Below are positions 8,287 through 14,975 of a DNA stretch of 14,975 nt, piece by piece. Positions within the stretch are counted from its first letter, which is position 1. Each line of letters starts with the position of its first letter. The translations under genes and the position numbers were made by a program. The notes under the pieces were generated by a model, which saw only the letters and a program-made list of their open reading frames with translations, was not told the DNA's origin and made no database searches. The stretch lies in the NCBI GenBank assembly GCA_964391325.1, contig CAYMJM010000019.1, positions 1 through 14,975 of the forward strand, read 5' to 3'. The stretch is from CAYMJM01 sp964391325 (lineage in GTDB: Bacteria > Patescibacteriota > Dojkabacteria > B142 > JAFGMG01).

Positions 8287-9138
8287 ATGAAAACTGCAGA
8301 AAAAATCGAAAAAGTAAGTAAATCAGAATTAATAGACAAGCAAGAAGAAAAAAGCAAAGGGATAAGCTACGATACCATAGGAACTACCTTACAGGCCTTA
8401 AATGTACAACTGGATAAAGGAGAAAGTATCTATTCTGAAGCAGGGAAGATGAGCTGGATGACCCAGAATATAAAAATGGAAACAAAAAGCAAGGGAATAT
8501 CAAAAGCTCTATCTCGTATAATTACAGGGGAAACCCTTTTCATTAATGTATTTAAAGCAGAGGTCAATACTGGAGTTGTTACATTTTCCACTGACCAGGC
8601 AGGAAAAATTATCCCTATTGAACTCTCAAAAGATAGCCCAGAAGTGATATTCCAGAGAGGAGCTTTTTTGTGTGCAGAAGAGACGATTGACCTAAGTATA
8701 GCCATTGTTAAAAGATTAGGTACAGCGCTTTTTGGAGGGAAAGGTTTTATTCTTCAAAAAATAACTGGTCATGGTCTAGCACATCTCATAGCCGACGGGG
8801 AAGTTGTCATGTATGAATTGAAAAAGGGGCAGGAAATATTAGTAGATCAGGGAAATCTCGTTGCTTATGAGACCAGTGTAGATTTTGACATACAGACAGT
8901 ATCAGGAGGAATGTTCAATTGGGTCTTTGGCGGAGAAGGTATATTTCTAGGAATGCTTAGGGGACCAGGCAAAGTATGGCTACAAACCCGTAAAACTAAT
9001 TTACAGGCTAGCTATACGAATACTTATCAAACACAAAATAAGAATAATCCAATAGGTTGTATTCTGAGTATTTTTATCTTTTTGCTGGTCTTTTTATGTA
9101 TGACAGTTAGTATCCTTACGTCGACAATAGCACAATAA
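8287..9138 (+). CDS. AIM24/TIGR00266-family protein with C-terminal membrane anchor
   Basis: The 283-residue protein matches the AIM24 (TIGR00266) family, a beta-rich trimer-forming domain of uncertain bacterial function. Residues 1-25 are a charged lead. The domain spans about 27-238, with family-like segments GESIYSEAGKMSWMT (45-59), GGKGFILQKITGHG (150-163), LVDQGNLVAYE (185-195), FGGEGIFLGMLRGPG (214-228) and KVWLQTR (229-235). A Gln/Asn/Thr linker then leads to a hydrophobic helix at about 255-279. The protein is therefore probably membrane-anchored with the domain on the N-terminal side. It begins 19 nt after gyrB and ends 4 nt before the next small gene, within the gyrase transcript. 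The start context TTAAAATATG has no Shine-Dalgarno sequence. The family call is firm. A link to supercoiling is only suggested by position. Confidence 0.85.
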   Translation: MKTAEKIEKVSKSELIDKQEEKSKGISYDTIGTTLQALNVQLDKGESIYSEAGKMSWMTQNIKMETKSKGISKALSRIITGETLFINVFKAEVNTGVVTFSTDQAGKIIPIELSKDSPEVIFQRGAFLCAEETIDLSIAIVKRLGTALFGGKGFILQKITGHGLAHLIADGEVVMYELKKGQEILVDQGNLVAYETSVDFDIQTVSGGMFNWVFGGEGIFLGMLRGPGKVWLQTRKTNLQASYTNTYQTQNKNNPIGCILSIFIFLLVFLCMTVSILTSTIAQ

Positions 9139-9142
9139 TGAT

Positions 9143-9295
9143 ATGGAGGAATTATTAGTTTTAATATGTATTTTCTTATTTTGTATGTTAACCATTTGTG
9201 GATTAGTAATTATTGCAACTTATACACTAATCAAGCAACATAGTAATAAAGAATATAAAAAGTTAACTTTAAAATCGCAAAAAGAAATCAAATAA
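9143..9295 (+). CDS. Small single-helix membrane protein
   Basis: A 50-codon reading frame runs from ATG 9143 to TAA 9293-9295. One strong hydrophobic helix at about residues 4-31 (start MEELLVLICIFLFCMLTICG) is followed by a lysine-rich tail of about 19 residues ending KSQKEIK. This fits a small inner-membrane protein with the tail in the cytoplasm by the positive-inside rule. It starts 4 nt after the AIM24-family stop and ends 19 nt before gyrA, filling the gap between them. That tight packing is the main argument that it is real. I recognise no family. A competing ATG at 9138 hits a stop after six codons. The AIM24 protein also ends in a membrane helix, so the two may work together, but this is inference. 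Confidence 0.6.
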   Translation: MEELLVLICIFLFCMLTICGLVIIATYTLIKQHSNKEYKKLTLKSQKEIK

Positions 9296-9314
9296 ATTTT
9301 AATTAATATAGATA

Positions 9315-11948
9315 ATGACGGATCAAATAAATATCGAAACAGATAGTAAACAGAATTTTGACAGACTCAGACAGAGAGATATCGTAACTGAGATGAAAAC
9401 CAGCTACATTAACTACGCAATGAGTGTTATTGTAGCCAGGGCCCTACCTGATGTCAAAGACGGACTCAAGCCAGTACAACGAAGAATTCTATATTCTATG
9501 TACAAGCTTGGAATTTTTCCACACAAAGCCTATAAAAAGTCAGCAAGGACAGTTGGAGACGTAATTGCTAAATATCATCCTCACGGAGATGTCGCTATAT
9601 ACGATGCAATGGTTCGTATGGCGCAAGACTTCAACTTAAGATATCCGTTGATAGATGGGCAAGGCAACTTTGGCTCCATTGACGGAGATAGCGCCGCGGC
9701 TATGAGGTACACAGAAGCCCGTTTGCAAAAAATCTCAATGCAAATTTTGAATGAAATTAATGAAAATACTGTAGATTACGAAGATAATTACGATGGTAGC
9801 ACAAAAGAGCCTAAAATTTTACCCTCAAGCCTACCAACACTTCTTTTAAATGGAGCCGAAGGAATCGCCGTTGGTATGGCAACAAAAATTCCTCCTCACA
9901 ATCTTGTTGAGATTGTAGATGCTCTTCAGCAAATGATAAAGGAAGGCAACAAGTATCAAGCGACAGAAGAAGAGGAGACAAAGCAAAATAATTATTTTGC
10001 AGATATCAGGACAATCGAAGATCTGGATAATCTTCCTGTCAATAGATTCCCACAATTCAGAACTGATCTTACTGCACAGGATTTAATAAAGTATATACCT
10101 GGCCCCGATTTCCCTACAGGAGGGACAATATACGATAGAGATGAGATTCTCAATGCTTATGCAACAGGACGCGGACGTATCATAATGAGAGCAATAGCTG
10201 ACATCCAAGAAACTCGAGGCGGAAAATATCAGATCGTCATAACTGAAATCCCCTATCAGGTGAATAAAGCAAGGTTAGTCTCCAAAATCGCAGAGCTGGT
10301 TAAAGATAAAAAAATAAAAGGAATTGGAGATCTACGGGACGAATCCAATAGAGAAGGAATGAGAATAGTAGTCGAAATTAAAAGAGACGGAAAACCTAAA
10401 ACAGTATTAAACAAACTATACAAATTCACAGAAATGCAAAAGGCATTCAATGCCAATATGATTGCACTGGTAGATGGGGAACCCCAACTATTGAATCTCC
10501 AAAGGATTCTGGAATTATACATACAATTCAGGCAGGAAGTTGTAATTAGACGGACAGAATTTAGACTAGCCAAAGCTCGAGAGAGGGAACATATTTTAGA
10601 AGGTTTGATGATAGCTTTAGATAACCTTGATGAAGTCATCAACACAATCAGAAACAGTAAAGATGCTGACCTCGCTAAAACAGCACTTATGGATAAATTT
10701 GAATTGTCTGAAAGGCAGGCGATAGCGATACTGGATATGCAGTTAAGAAAGCTGGCCGCCTTAGAAAGACAGAAAATTGAGGACGAATACAAAGGAATCA
10801 AGGTTATAATCACAGACTTATTATCAATCCTGGGAACCCCCCAACGTGTCCTGGATATTATTAATAATGAACTAATAGAACTTAAACAGCAGTTTGGAGA
10901 TAAGAGAAAGACTAAAGTAATCAAAGGCAAAGTAGACGAGTTCAGTGAAGAAGACTTGGTTGCACAGGAAGAAGTGATTGTAACCATTAGCGAGCAAGGC
11001 TATATTAAGAGAATGAATCAAAATGTATATGCACAGCAACATAGAGGAGGAAAGGGGAAAAGAGGAATGACCACAAAAGAAGGAGATGTAGTAGCCCACG
11101 TTTTCAGCTGCAGCACTCACGACGACATACTTTTCTTCACCAATAAAGGAAGGGTTTTCCTACAAAAGGTATATGAAATTCCAGAATTTAGCAGAACGGC
11201 CAGAGGACAGGCAGTAGTAAACCTGATCAACATAGAACAGGATGAATTAGTAACTAGTATTTTAACCAAGAGTAAATCCGGCGGCATCCTTGACGAAGAT
11301 ACGATACAAGAAGAGCTAAAGCCAGCCAAGAAAGAGGCGAAGGACTACAAGCACCTGTTTTTTGCTACAAAGCTTGGCACGGTCAAGAAGACAGACCTAT
11401 CAGAATTTCAGAATATCAAAAGTAATGGTTTAATATCAATCAGGTTAGCAAAAAATGACGAACTAGTATGGGTAAAGCCAACAACTGGCAACAATGAGAT
11501 AATCCTAGTCACTAGAAACGCTAGATCAATTCACTTTCATGAAAATGACGTACGGCCAACTGGTCGCTCTACTATGGGAGTGAGAGGAATAAAAATGAAA
11601 GATGCAGAAGATAGAGTTATCGCCATGGATGTTATAAGAGCCAGTGAAGATTATATGCTCACAGTATCAGATTTGGGGTACGGGAAAATTACCAAACTGG
11701 ATCAATACAGTTTGCAAGGTAGAGGGGGGCAGGGAATCTATGCTGCCAGAATAAATAATAAAACAGGAAAGCTGGTTGCAGCACGCATACTCGATCATCC
11801 TGAAATGGAGCTTCTAATCATGGCCGAATCCGGTCAAGCAGTTAAGATTCCTACAAAAGAACTTCCTACAAGAAACAGACAAACAGCAGGCGTGCGTCTT
11901 ATGGATGTGGGAAAAAATGATAAAGTAGCTGCTATAGCCATAGTTTAA
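9315..11948 (+). CDS. gyrA: DNA gyrase subunit A
   Basis: Breakage-reunion subunit of DNA gyrase. The 877-residue product has the winged-helix catalytic Tyr132 with Arg131 (AAAMRYTEAR), the IPYQVNKARL motif near 313 and a C-terminal beta-pinwheel. The GyrA box at 575-581 reads QHRGGKG, a variant of Q(R/K)RGG(R/K)G with His at the second position. In the quinolone-resistance region (HPHGDVAIYD) the position of E. coli Ser83 is Val93, while the Asp87 equivalent is retained (Asp97). Compared with E. coli there are about 39 extra residues between HNL (196-198) and IPGPDFPT (262-269), and about 21 extra, charged residues in the pinwheel near 651-682. It is the last gene of the gyrase operon, 19 nt after the small membrane gene, with no Shine-Dalgarno sequence. 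ParC is less likely because of the GyrA box. Confidence 0.96.
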   Translation: MTDQINIETDSKQNFDRLRQRDIVTEMKTSYINYAMSVIVARALPDVKDGLKPVQRRILYSMYKLGIFPHKAYKKSARTVGDVIAKYHPHGDVAIYDAMVRMAQDFNLRYPLIDGQGNFGSIDGDSAAAMRYTEARLQKISMQILNEINENTVDYEDNYDGSTKEPKILPSSLPTLLLNGAEGIAVGMATKIPPHNLVEIVDALQQMIKEGNKYQATEEEETKQNNYFADIRTIEDLDNLPVNRFPQFRTDLTAQDLIKYIPGPDFPTGGTIYDRDEILNAYATGRGRIIMRAIADIQETRGGKYQIVITEIPYQVNKARLVSKIAELVKDKKIKGIGDLRDESNREGMRIVVEIKRDGKPKTVLNKLYKFTEMQKAFNANMIALVDGEPQLLNLQRILELYIQFRQEVVIRRTEFRLAKAREREHILEGLMIALDNLDEVINTIRNSKDADLAKTALMDKFELSERQAIAILDMQLRKLAALERQKIEDEYKGIKVIITDLLSILGTPQRVLDIINNELIELKQQFGDKRKTKVIKGKVDEFSEEDLVAQEEVIVTISEQGYIKRMNQNVYAQQHRGGKGKRGMTTKEGDVVAHVFSCSTHDDILFFTNKGRVFLQKVYEIPEFSRTARGQAVVNLINIEQDELVTSILTKSKSGGILDEDTIQEELKPAKKEAKDYKHLFFATKLGTVKKTDLSEFQNIKSNGLISIRLAKNDELVWVKPTTGNNEIILVTRNARSIHFHENDVRPTGRSTMGVRGIKMKDAEDRVIAMDVIRASEDYMLTVSDLGYGKITKLDQYSLQGRGGQGIYAARINNKTGKLVAARILDHPEMELLIMAESGQAVKIPTKELPTRNRQTAGVRLMDVGKNDKVAAIAIV

Positions 11949-12553
11949 AATCCGCCGATACAAAACTCAATTATAATTTTCAACTCTAATAGCCCTTAGC
12001 CGTGAAACTTGTGCTGTAATCACATAATATTAACCTGAACAGGGGAGAGAGTGGGTTTTAACCTTAAACTTTTAACTTTTGTTAGTATAAATAGCTCCAA
12101 ACTTACTATTTCGTGAAACTATTCTGTGATTTTTAAAACGTAACACACTAGAGCAATATTGAGGTTAACACTCACTACACAAGAGACGGGTAGGGCACCA
12201 TAACTGTTTACTTTTAATATACAAACTGCCGAACACTATATGCATAAGTTCAGAAAAGATCATCATTTATTTGAGTAATTTTTAGGAGATAATGCCAAAT
12301 TTTTAAATATTCTTCCCCTAATTACTTCAGTTCAAGAGGGTCGAATAGAGAGAAAAATTGTTCATGGAATAAACATACTTTTTCATCCCAACCCTTATCG
12401 CAAATAAAGTATATTGAAGAACTTAACAAAAATAGAATGGACCTAAGTCGTTATATTTACCGACAACACTTTCTAGCGTATATAGAGCGCGATTTTATTT
12501 TTTAAGAGAAAATGCAGCAATAAAACCGCGGGTTGAAGCATCCAAGTAACGCA
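11949..12553 (+). other. Non-coding gap between convergent genes
   Basis: About 605 bp separate gyrA from the converging 175-residue gene. I see no tRNA, known structured RNA or strong intrinsic terminator. A frame without start codon is open at 12293-12505 on the plus strand (70 codons), but its length is not surprising at this composition. CGTGAAACT occurs twice (12001-12009 and 12112-12120), also near chance. A weak stem (AACC/GGTT, with a loop of CGC) near 12525-12535 followed by TTATT on the minus strand could end the converging transcript. Confidence 0.5.
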
Positions 12554-13081
12554 TCAGACTTCCTGACCAGGCAAGCCACCTTCGAATGGAGCAGCCAGAT
12601 TAGCAGCTTCAACCCAATACGCCAAAGATTTCCTGGTAAGACCCAACGCCCCTTCAATTCGTGGAGTAATTTGAAATGCTATTCGTCCTTTCTCATTTAA
12701 TGACAAAACTACACCTTGTACATATTCATATTGGCAAGGTCGCTTAATAAATCCGATCATTCCCAGCGAAGGCCGAGCTTGCTTATTTAGTGCATGAGAT
12801 AGCATGTATTCTACATCACTGATTACCCTTATAGGTTCCTCTACACTTAAAGATAACATTTGACTTCCCACAACTTTCTCAAAAGGAAAACCATCTTCAT
12901 CAAGCACTCCGCTAACCTTGTTTCTATCTATTCTAGGAAGGATCTTCCACATTGGTGAGGCAGCCCCAAATGTCATACGTACTTTACTCACTAAAGGCTG
13001 ATAGGCTGAAGGGACTAACTCGCTATCACATGGCCAGCCGATGACTATATCAGATACTAATAATTGCGGAACTTCAGACAT
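12554..13081 (-). CDS. Unrecognised 175-residue protein downstream of the recombinase
   Basis: I do not recognise this protein. It has mixed alpha/beta character, no hydrophobic helix, no signal peptide, only two cysteines (residues 18 and about 116) and no catalytic motif that I can name. Visible stretches include SDIVIGWPCDSELVPSAYQP near the start and GRIAFQITPRIEGALGLTRK near 131-150. It is therefore probably cytoplasmic. It lies 64 nt downstream of the tyrosine recombinase on the same strand, with a perfect TATAAT in the gap that would give it its own transcript with a leader of about 24 nt. The ATG at 13081 has no Shine-Dalgarno sequence. Protein-like composition over 175 codons in a moderately AT-rich genome supports a real gene. 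A partner role for the recombinase is only suggested by proximity. Confidence 0.7.
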   Translation of the reverse strand: MSEVPQLLVSDIVIGWPCDSELVPSAYQPLVSKVRMTFGAASPMWKILPRIDRNKVSGVLDEDGFPFEKVVGSQMLSLSVEEPIRVISDVEYMLSHALNKQARPSLGMIGFIKRPCQYEYVQGVVLSLNEKGRIAFQITPRIEGALGLTRKSLAYWVEAANLAAPFEGGLPGQEV

Positions 13082-13111
13082 CAGATAAACACTATTCTTA
13101 AAATATTCAAA

Positions 13112-13117
13112 ATTATA
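13112..13117 (-). promoter_or_regulatory. -10 element upstream of the 175-residue gene
   Basis: TATAAT on the minus strand, a perfect -10, sits in the 64-nt gap after the recombinase gene. Transcription would start near 13105, about 24 nt before the ATG at 13081. The expected -35 position (13135-13140) reads TTCCCT, a weak match. Confidence 0.45.
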
Positions 13118-13145
13118 ATAGAATTGATATGGGAAGGGAAGAGTA

Positions 13146-14234
13146 TTACGTTTTTAGTGGATGATATTTCTTATGCGTCTTTTGAGCAAACTTATCGCTT
13201 GCATGAACATACCGAGTTGTTGTTTGCAAGGACTCGTGTCCAAGTAACTTTTGAATAGCAGCGGGATTCGCCCCCTGCTCCGCTAAGTAAGTAGCAAAAC
13301 CATGGCGAAGGCTGTGTGGTGTTGTGGGGATAACAATTCCAAGTCTTTTACGATAACTTTTCATTATACTTTGAACATAGTTTTGAGACACACGTACCAT
13401 ATTATCATCTCCATCATTCCTGCGGATACCTCTATAAGGTATGAATAATGCAGGCAATTCATCATTCCTAATTTTCATATATCTCTTAATATAATATACA
13501 CATCTATCGGTTAAGTAGACAAATCGTTGCTTTTTACCTTTTCCTAATATGTATATTTTGGGTTGGATATCCTCCTCAGTACCTGATAAACTTACCTGAT
13601 CCCTGTCCAAGCTTACTAGTTCGCTTATACGCATCCCTGTCGAAAATAACAGCTCTAGAATTGCTCGATTTCTTAACCTCACTTCCTTTTTAGACTCAAA
13701 GACTTCTGGTGCCTCAATTAGTTTAACTAATTCTTTAAAGTCAGCAACCTGAGATTCACGTTTAATTGTCTTCAGCATTTTTATTGCCGTAGGAGAAATA
13801 GGGACCTTCTGGTCAATATCTATTAAAAATGTAATATAAGCCCTTAAAGAGGACAGCATACGGTTAATTGACCTGGCTGATAACTCAGTTTTACTATTAG
13901 GACGTTTTTTAGAGCCCTTAGAGCACGATTTTTCCATTTCAACATCCTGGCCACTATTCACAGCCTCTTCTAACTTATCTTTAGGCTTTTCTGCACTATT
14001 TTTGGCTGCTTCATATTTATCTATGGCATTATGGTGCTGTCCTGAACGCAAAAACCCCTTATATTCTATAACTAGTAACTTGTCTATACTCTGAAAAGAC
14101 TTTCCTTTACTTGATAAAAATAACTGAAAAATAAATAAATCCCTACGGTAATTACTAACTGTTTGCTCACTGTAGTTATTATTTACTAAACTTAGTAAAA
14201 ACTCTTTTTTATAAGGCAATTCAATTATCTTCAC
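13146..14234 (-). CDS. Tyrosine recombinase, XerC/XerD-like
   Basis: Site-specific recombinase that cuts and rejoins DNA through a tyrosine. The 362-residue protein has all catalytic residues: Arg202 (STGMRISEL), Lys233 (GKGKKQRF), His307 and Arg310 (TPHSLRHGFAT), His333 (LLGHESLQ) and the nucleophile Tyr342 (TTTRYVH). The His-to-Tyr spacing of nine is the same as in XerD, which favours the chromosome-dimer-resolution Xer group over most phage integrases. The N-terminal SAM-like domain starts near 10 (KEFLLSLVNNNYSEQTVSNY). It is interrupted by a charged Lys/Glu/Ser-rich insertion at about 68-118, which explains the length above the usual 300. The start is GTG at 14234, without a Shine-Dalgarno sequence. 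It may be the sole Xer of a single-recombinase system, which I cannot test here. No mobile-element neighbours are visible. Confidence 0.88.
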   Translation of the reverse strand: MKIIELPYKKEFLLSLVNNNYSEQTVSNYRRDLFIFQLFLSSKGKSFQSIDKLLVIEYKGFLRSGQHHNAIDKYEAAKNSAEKPKDKLEEAVNSGQDVEMEKSCSKGSKKRPNSKTELSARSINRMLSSLRAYITFLIDIDQKVPISPTAIKMLKTIKRESQVADFKELVKLIEAPEVFESKKEVRLRNRAILELLFSTGMRISELVSLDRDQVSLSGTEEDIQPKIYILGKGKKQRFVYLTDRCVYYIKRYMKIRNDELPALFIPYRGIRRNDGDDNMVRVSQNYVQSIMKSYRKRLGIVIPTTPHSLRHGFATYLAEQGANPAAIQKLLGHESLQTTTRYVHASDKFAQKTHKKYHPLKT

Positions 14235-14268
14235 TTTAAAAACTGCTTACAGCTAAATACACTCTTCT

Positions 14269-14274
14269 ATTGTA
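14269..14274 (-). promoter_or_regulatory. Possible -10 element of the recombinase gene
   Basis: TACAAT on the minus strand, preceded directly by TG, lies about 35 nt upstream of the GTG start at 14234. No convincing -35 is found at 16-18 bp, so this is a weak call. Confidence 0.25.
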
Positions 14275-14680
14275 CATAGTTTAAATGCTCAATATAAGGG
14301 GCCTCCTTAGTTTTCTAGAACATCAATAGGGGAGACATCGGAGCAATAATAGCATAATACCGTCAAACAACATAAATAAAGGATTAAAGTATATAATTTC
14401 TTAATAAATATTTTAAAAAATTAATGAAAACTGAATAAAAATAATAATTAATAAATTAATCATAAAAGACCTATCCCCCTTACTTTTCTATTGTTTATTG
14501 AGTATAAGGATGATTATACCCAGTAATCAATTATAATAAAATATAGTCATTTTTGCAAAAGAGAAAGCGAACTATGAACTATACACAAAATATAAGAATA
14601 TCAAAATAACAATACATCTTTCACCTCTTATACTTATCCTCTTATTACTATTTATTAATACTTTAATTAAACAAATTAAG

Positions 14681-14689
14681 TTATCCACA
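14681..14689 (+). other. Perfect DnaA box
   Basis: TTATCCACA matches the E. coli high-affinity DnaA box exactly. It lies in an intergenic AT-rich stretch, where I estimate only a few percent chance for an exact match. Confidence 0.4.
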
Positions 14690-14816
14690 AATTTACGTAA
14701 CATAATTATAACTGCAAATAAAACTATAGGATACCTCTCCCCTTCTCCAGCTATCACAATAAAACCCGCAGAGACTATAATTAAAAAATAGATGAAAAAT
14801 ATCAATGGGAAATGGA

Positions 14817-14834
14817 AATATGAAGCTTCATATT
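14817..14834. repeat. Perfect 18-bp palindrome
   Basis: AATATGAAGCTTCATATT equals its own reverse complement over 18 bases, centred on a HindIII-type AAGCTT. It stands 7 bp from the GC-rich hairpin at 14842-14865. It could be a binding site for a dimeric protein or a second stem-loop. Confidence 0.6.
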
Positions 14835-14841
14835 CTTTAAA

Positions 14842-14865
14842 CCGCCTGTCTGAATAGGCAGGCGG
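14842..14865 (-). terminator. GC-rich stem-loop, possible terminator of the right-edge gene
   Basis: CCGCCTGTCT and AGGCAGGCGG pair over 10 bp with one G-T position and a GAAT loop, in otherwise very AT-rich DNA. Read on the minus strand it begins 34 nt after the stop of the partial gene and is followed by only three T residues, so it is a weak intrinsic terminator. A dispersed hairpin repeat is the alternative. From memory, similar CCGCCTG hairpins are common in Patescibacteria genomes. Confidence 0.45.
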
Positions 14866-14899
14866 GAAAACCTATCGCAACCAACACAACAATTAATAC

Positions 14900-14974
14900 T
14901 TATTTACCAAAAGGGTTAGGATATTCTATTCTTCCTCCTCCTCCTTCTCTCCTCTCTATCCTTATGTCTCCTCT
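14900..14974 (-). CDS. C-terminal end of a minus-strand gene entering from the right
   Basis: The last 24 codons before TAA (14900-14902) read as an Arg/Glu stretch, four glycines and the end RIEYPNPFGK. Of the minus-strand frames, this one has A or T at about 20 of 24 third positions, matching the codon habit of the window (GGA, AGA, ATA). The neighbouring open frame, ending at 14916, has G-rich third positions and would give an implausible arginine run. A GC-rich hairpin follows the stop. Too little is visible to name the protein. The CT-rich look of the plus strand here is simply its purine-rich coding strand. Confidence 0.45.
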   Translation of the reverse strand, partial: RGDIRIERREGGGGRIEYPNPFGK

Positions 14975-14975
14975 C

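Larger units (their letters stand above)
14235..14899 (+). other. AT-rich intergenic region, candidate replication origin
   Basis: About 665 bp without a convincing gene. A tract at 14391-14460 has only about four G or C in 70 bases, the lowest I noticed in the window, and would melt easily. Downstream on the plus strand are near-DnaA-boxes TTATACCCA (14514-14522) and CTATACACA (14579-14587), each with one mismatch, and a perfect TTATCCACA (14681-14689). Bacterial origins combine an AT-rich unwinding element with DnaA boxes, and gyrB/gyrA are frequent neighbours. Against this, one-mismatch boxes are expected by chance here, no dnaA or dnaN is visible, and flanking gene directions are mixed. 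Two stem-loops follow at 14817-14865. Confidence 0.3.

Noticed and set aside
10256..10987. 243-codon minus-strand frame opposite gyrA
   Set aside because: Antisense shadow of a strongly supported gyrA reading frame. Its Ser/Leu/Ile-rich composition is what the reverse frame of that codon usage gives.
12001..12131. Direct repeat CGTGAAACT with loosely similar flanks at 12001 and 12112
   Set aside because: A 9-mer repeat is near chance in 600 bp and the flanks diverge quickly.
12396..12430. A dif-like arrangement around TTATCGCAAAT and a second half 6 bp away, near the Xer gene
   Set aside because: The two halves do not match the Xer-binding consensus or each other as an inverted repeat.
12293..12505. 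70-codon plus-strand open frame in the gap after gyrA, ending LAYIERDFIF
   Set aside because: It has no start codon in its first two thirds, and its length is within chance for a 600-bp gap at this composition.
14572..14805. A 77-codon minus-strand frame starting with TTG, hydrophobic, in the AT-rich gap (open back to about 14873 without another start)
   Set aside because: Such hydrophobic frames arise easily in very AT-rich DNA, the only start is TTG without context, and it overlaps the DnaA box candidates. A decayed small membrane-protein gene remains possible.
14916..14975. Alternative right-edge minus-strand frame with an arginine run
   Set aside because: Its third positions are G-rich, unlike the genes here, while the adjacent frame fits the local codon habit.

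Overview
The window looks like a chromosomal piece of a low-G+C bacterium that uses the standard genetic code, most plausibly a member of the Candidate Phyla Radiation (Patescibacteria). This placement is an inference. It rests on compact housekeeping genes, a shortened clamp-loader subunit without a P-loop, type IV pilus ATPases, no Shine-Dalgarno sequence at any start examined, and a GyrA with lineage-type insertions. No rRNA, tRNA, CRISPR array or insertion sequence was seen.

Positions 1-4916 (minus strand) hold a type IV pilus motor operon in the order pilB (extension ATPase), pilT (retraction ATPase with an unusual 240-residue N-terminal tail) and pilC (platform protein, cut by the left edge). 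A good sigma-70-type promoter lies upstream of pilB. It is divergent from a short plus-strand pair at 5026-6163: a minimal DNA polymerase III delta-prime-like protein and an overlapping four-helix membrane protein of unknown function.

Positions 6170-11948 (plus strand) hold a gyrase operon. A promoter and a leader of about 115 nt precede gyrB. Then come an AIM24/TIGR00266-family gene with a C-terminal membrane anchor, a 50-codon single-helix membrane protein, and gyrA. The gaps of 19, 4 and 19 nt suggest one transcript. GyrA has Val at the position of E. coli Ser83 in the quinolone-resistance region, a variant GyrA box and two insertions.

Positions 11949-12553 are a non-coding convergent gap. 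From 12554 to 14234 the minus strand carries a XerC/D-like tyrosine recombinase with all catalytic residues and, downstream of it, an unrecognised 175-residue protein with its own likely promoter.

Positions 14235-14899 are an AT-rich gap with a tract of about 5% G+C, one perfect DnaA box (14681-14689) and two near-boxes on the same strand, followed by two adjacent stem-loops. It is a possible replication origin, which would be in keeping with gyrB/gyrA nearby but is unproven. At the right edge the last 24 codons of a probable minus-strand gene end just before the GC-rich hairpin, which may be its terminator.
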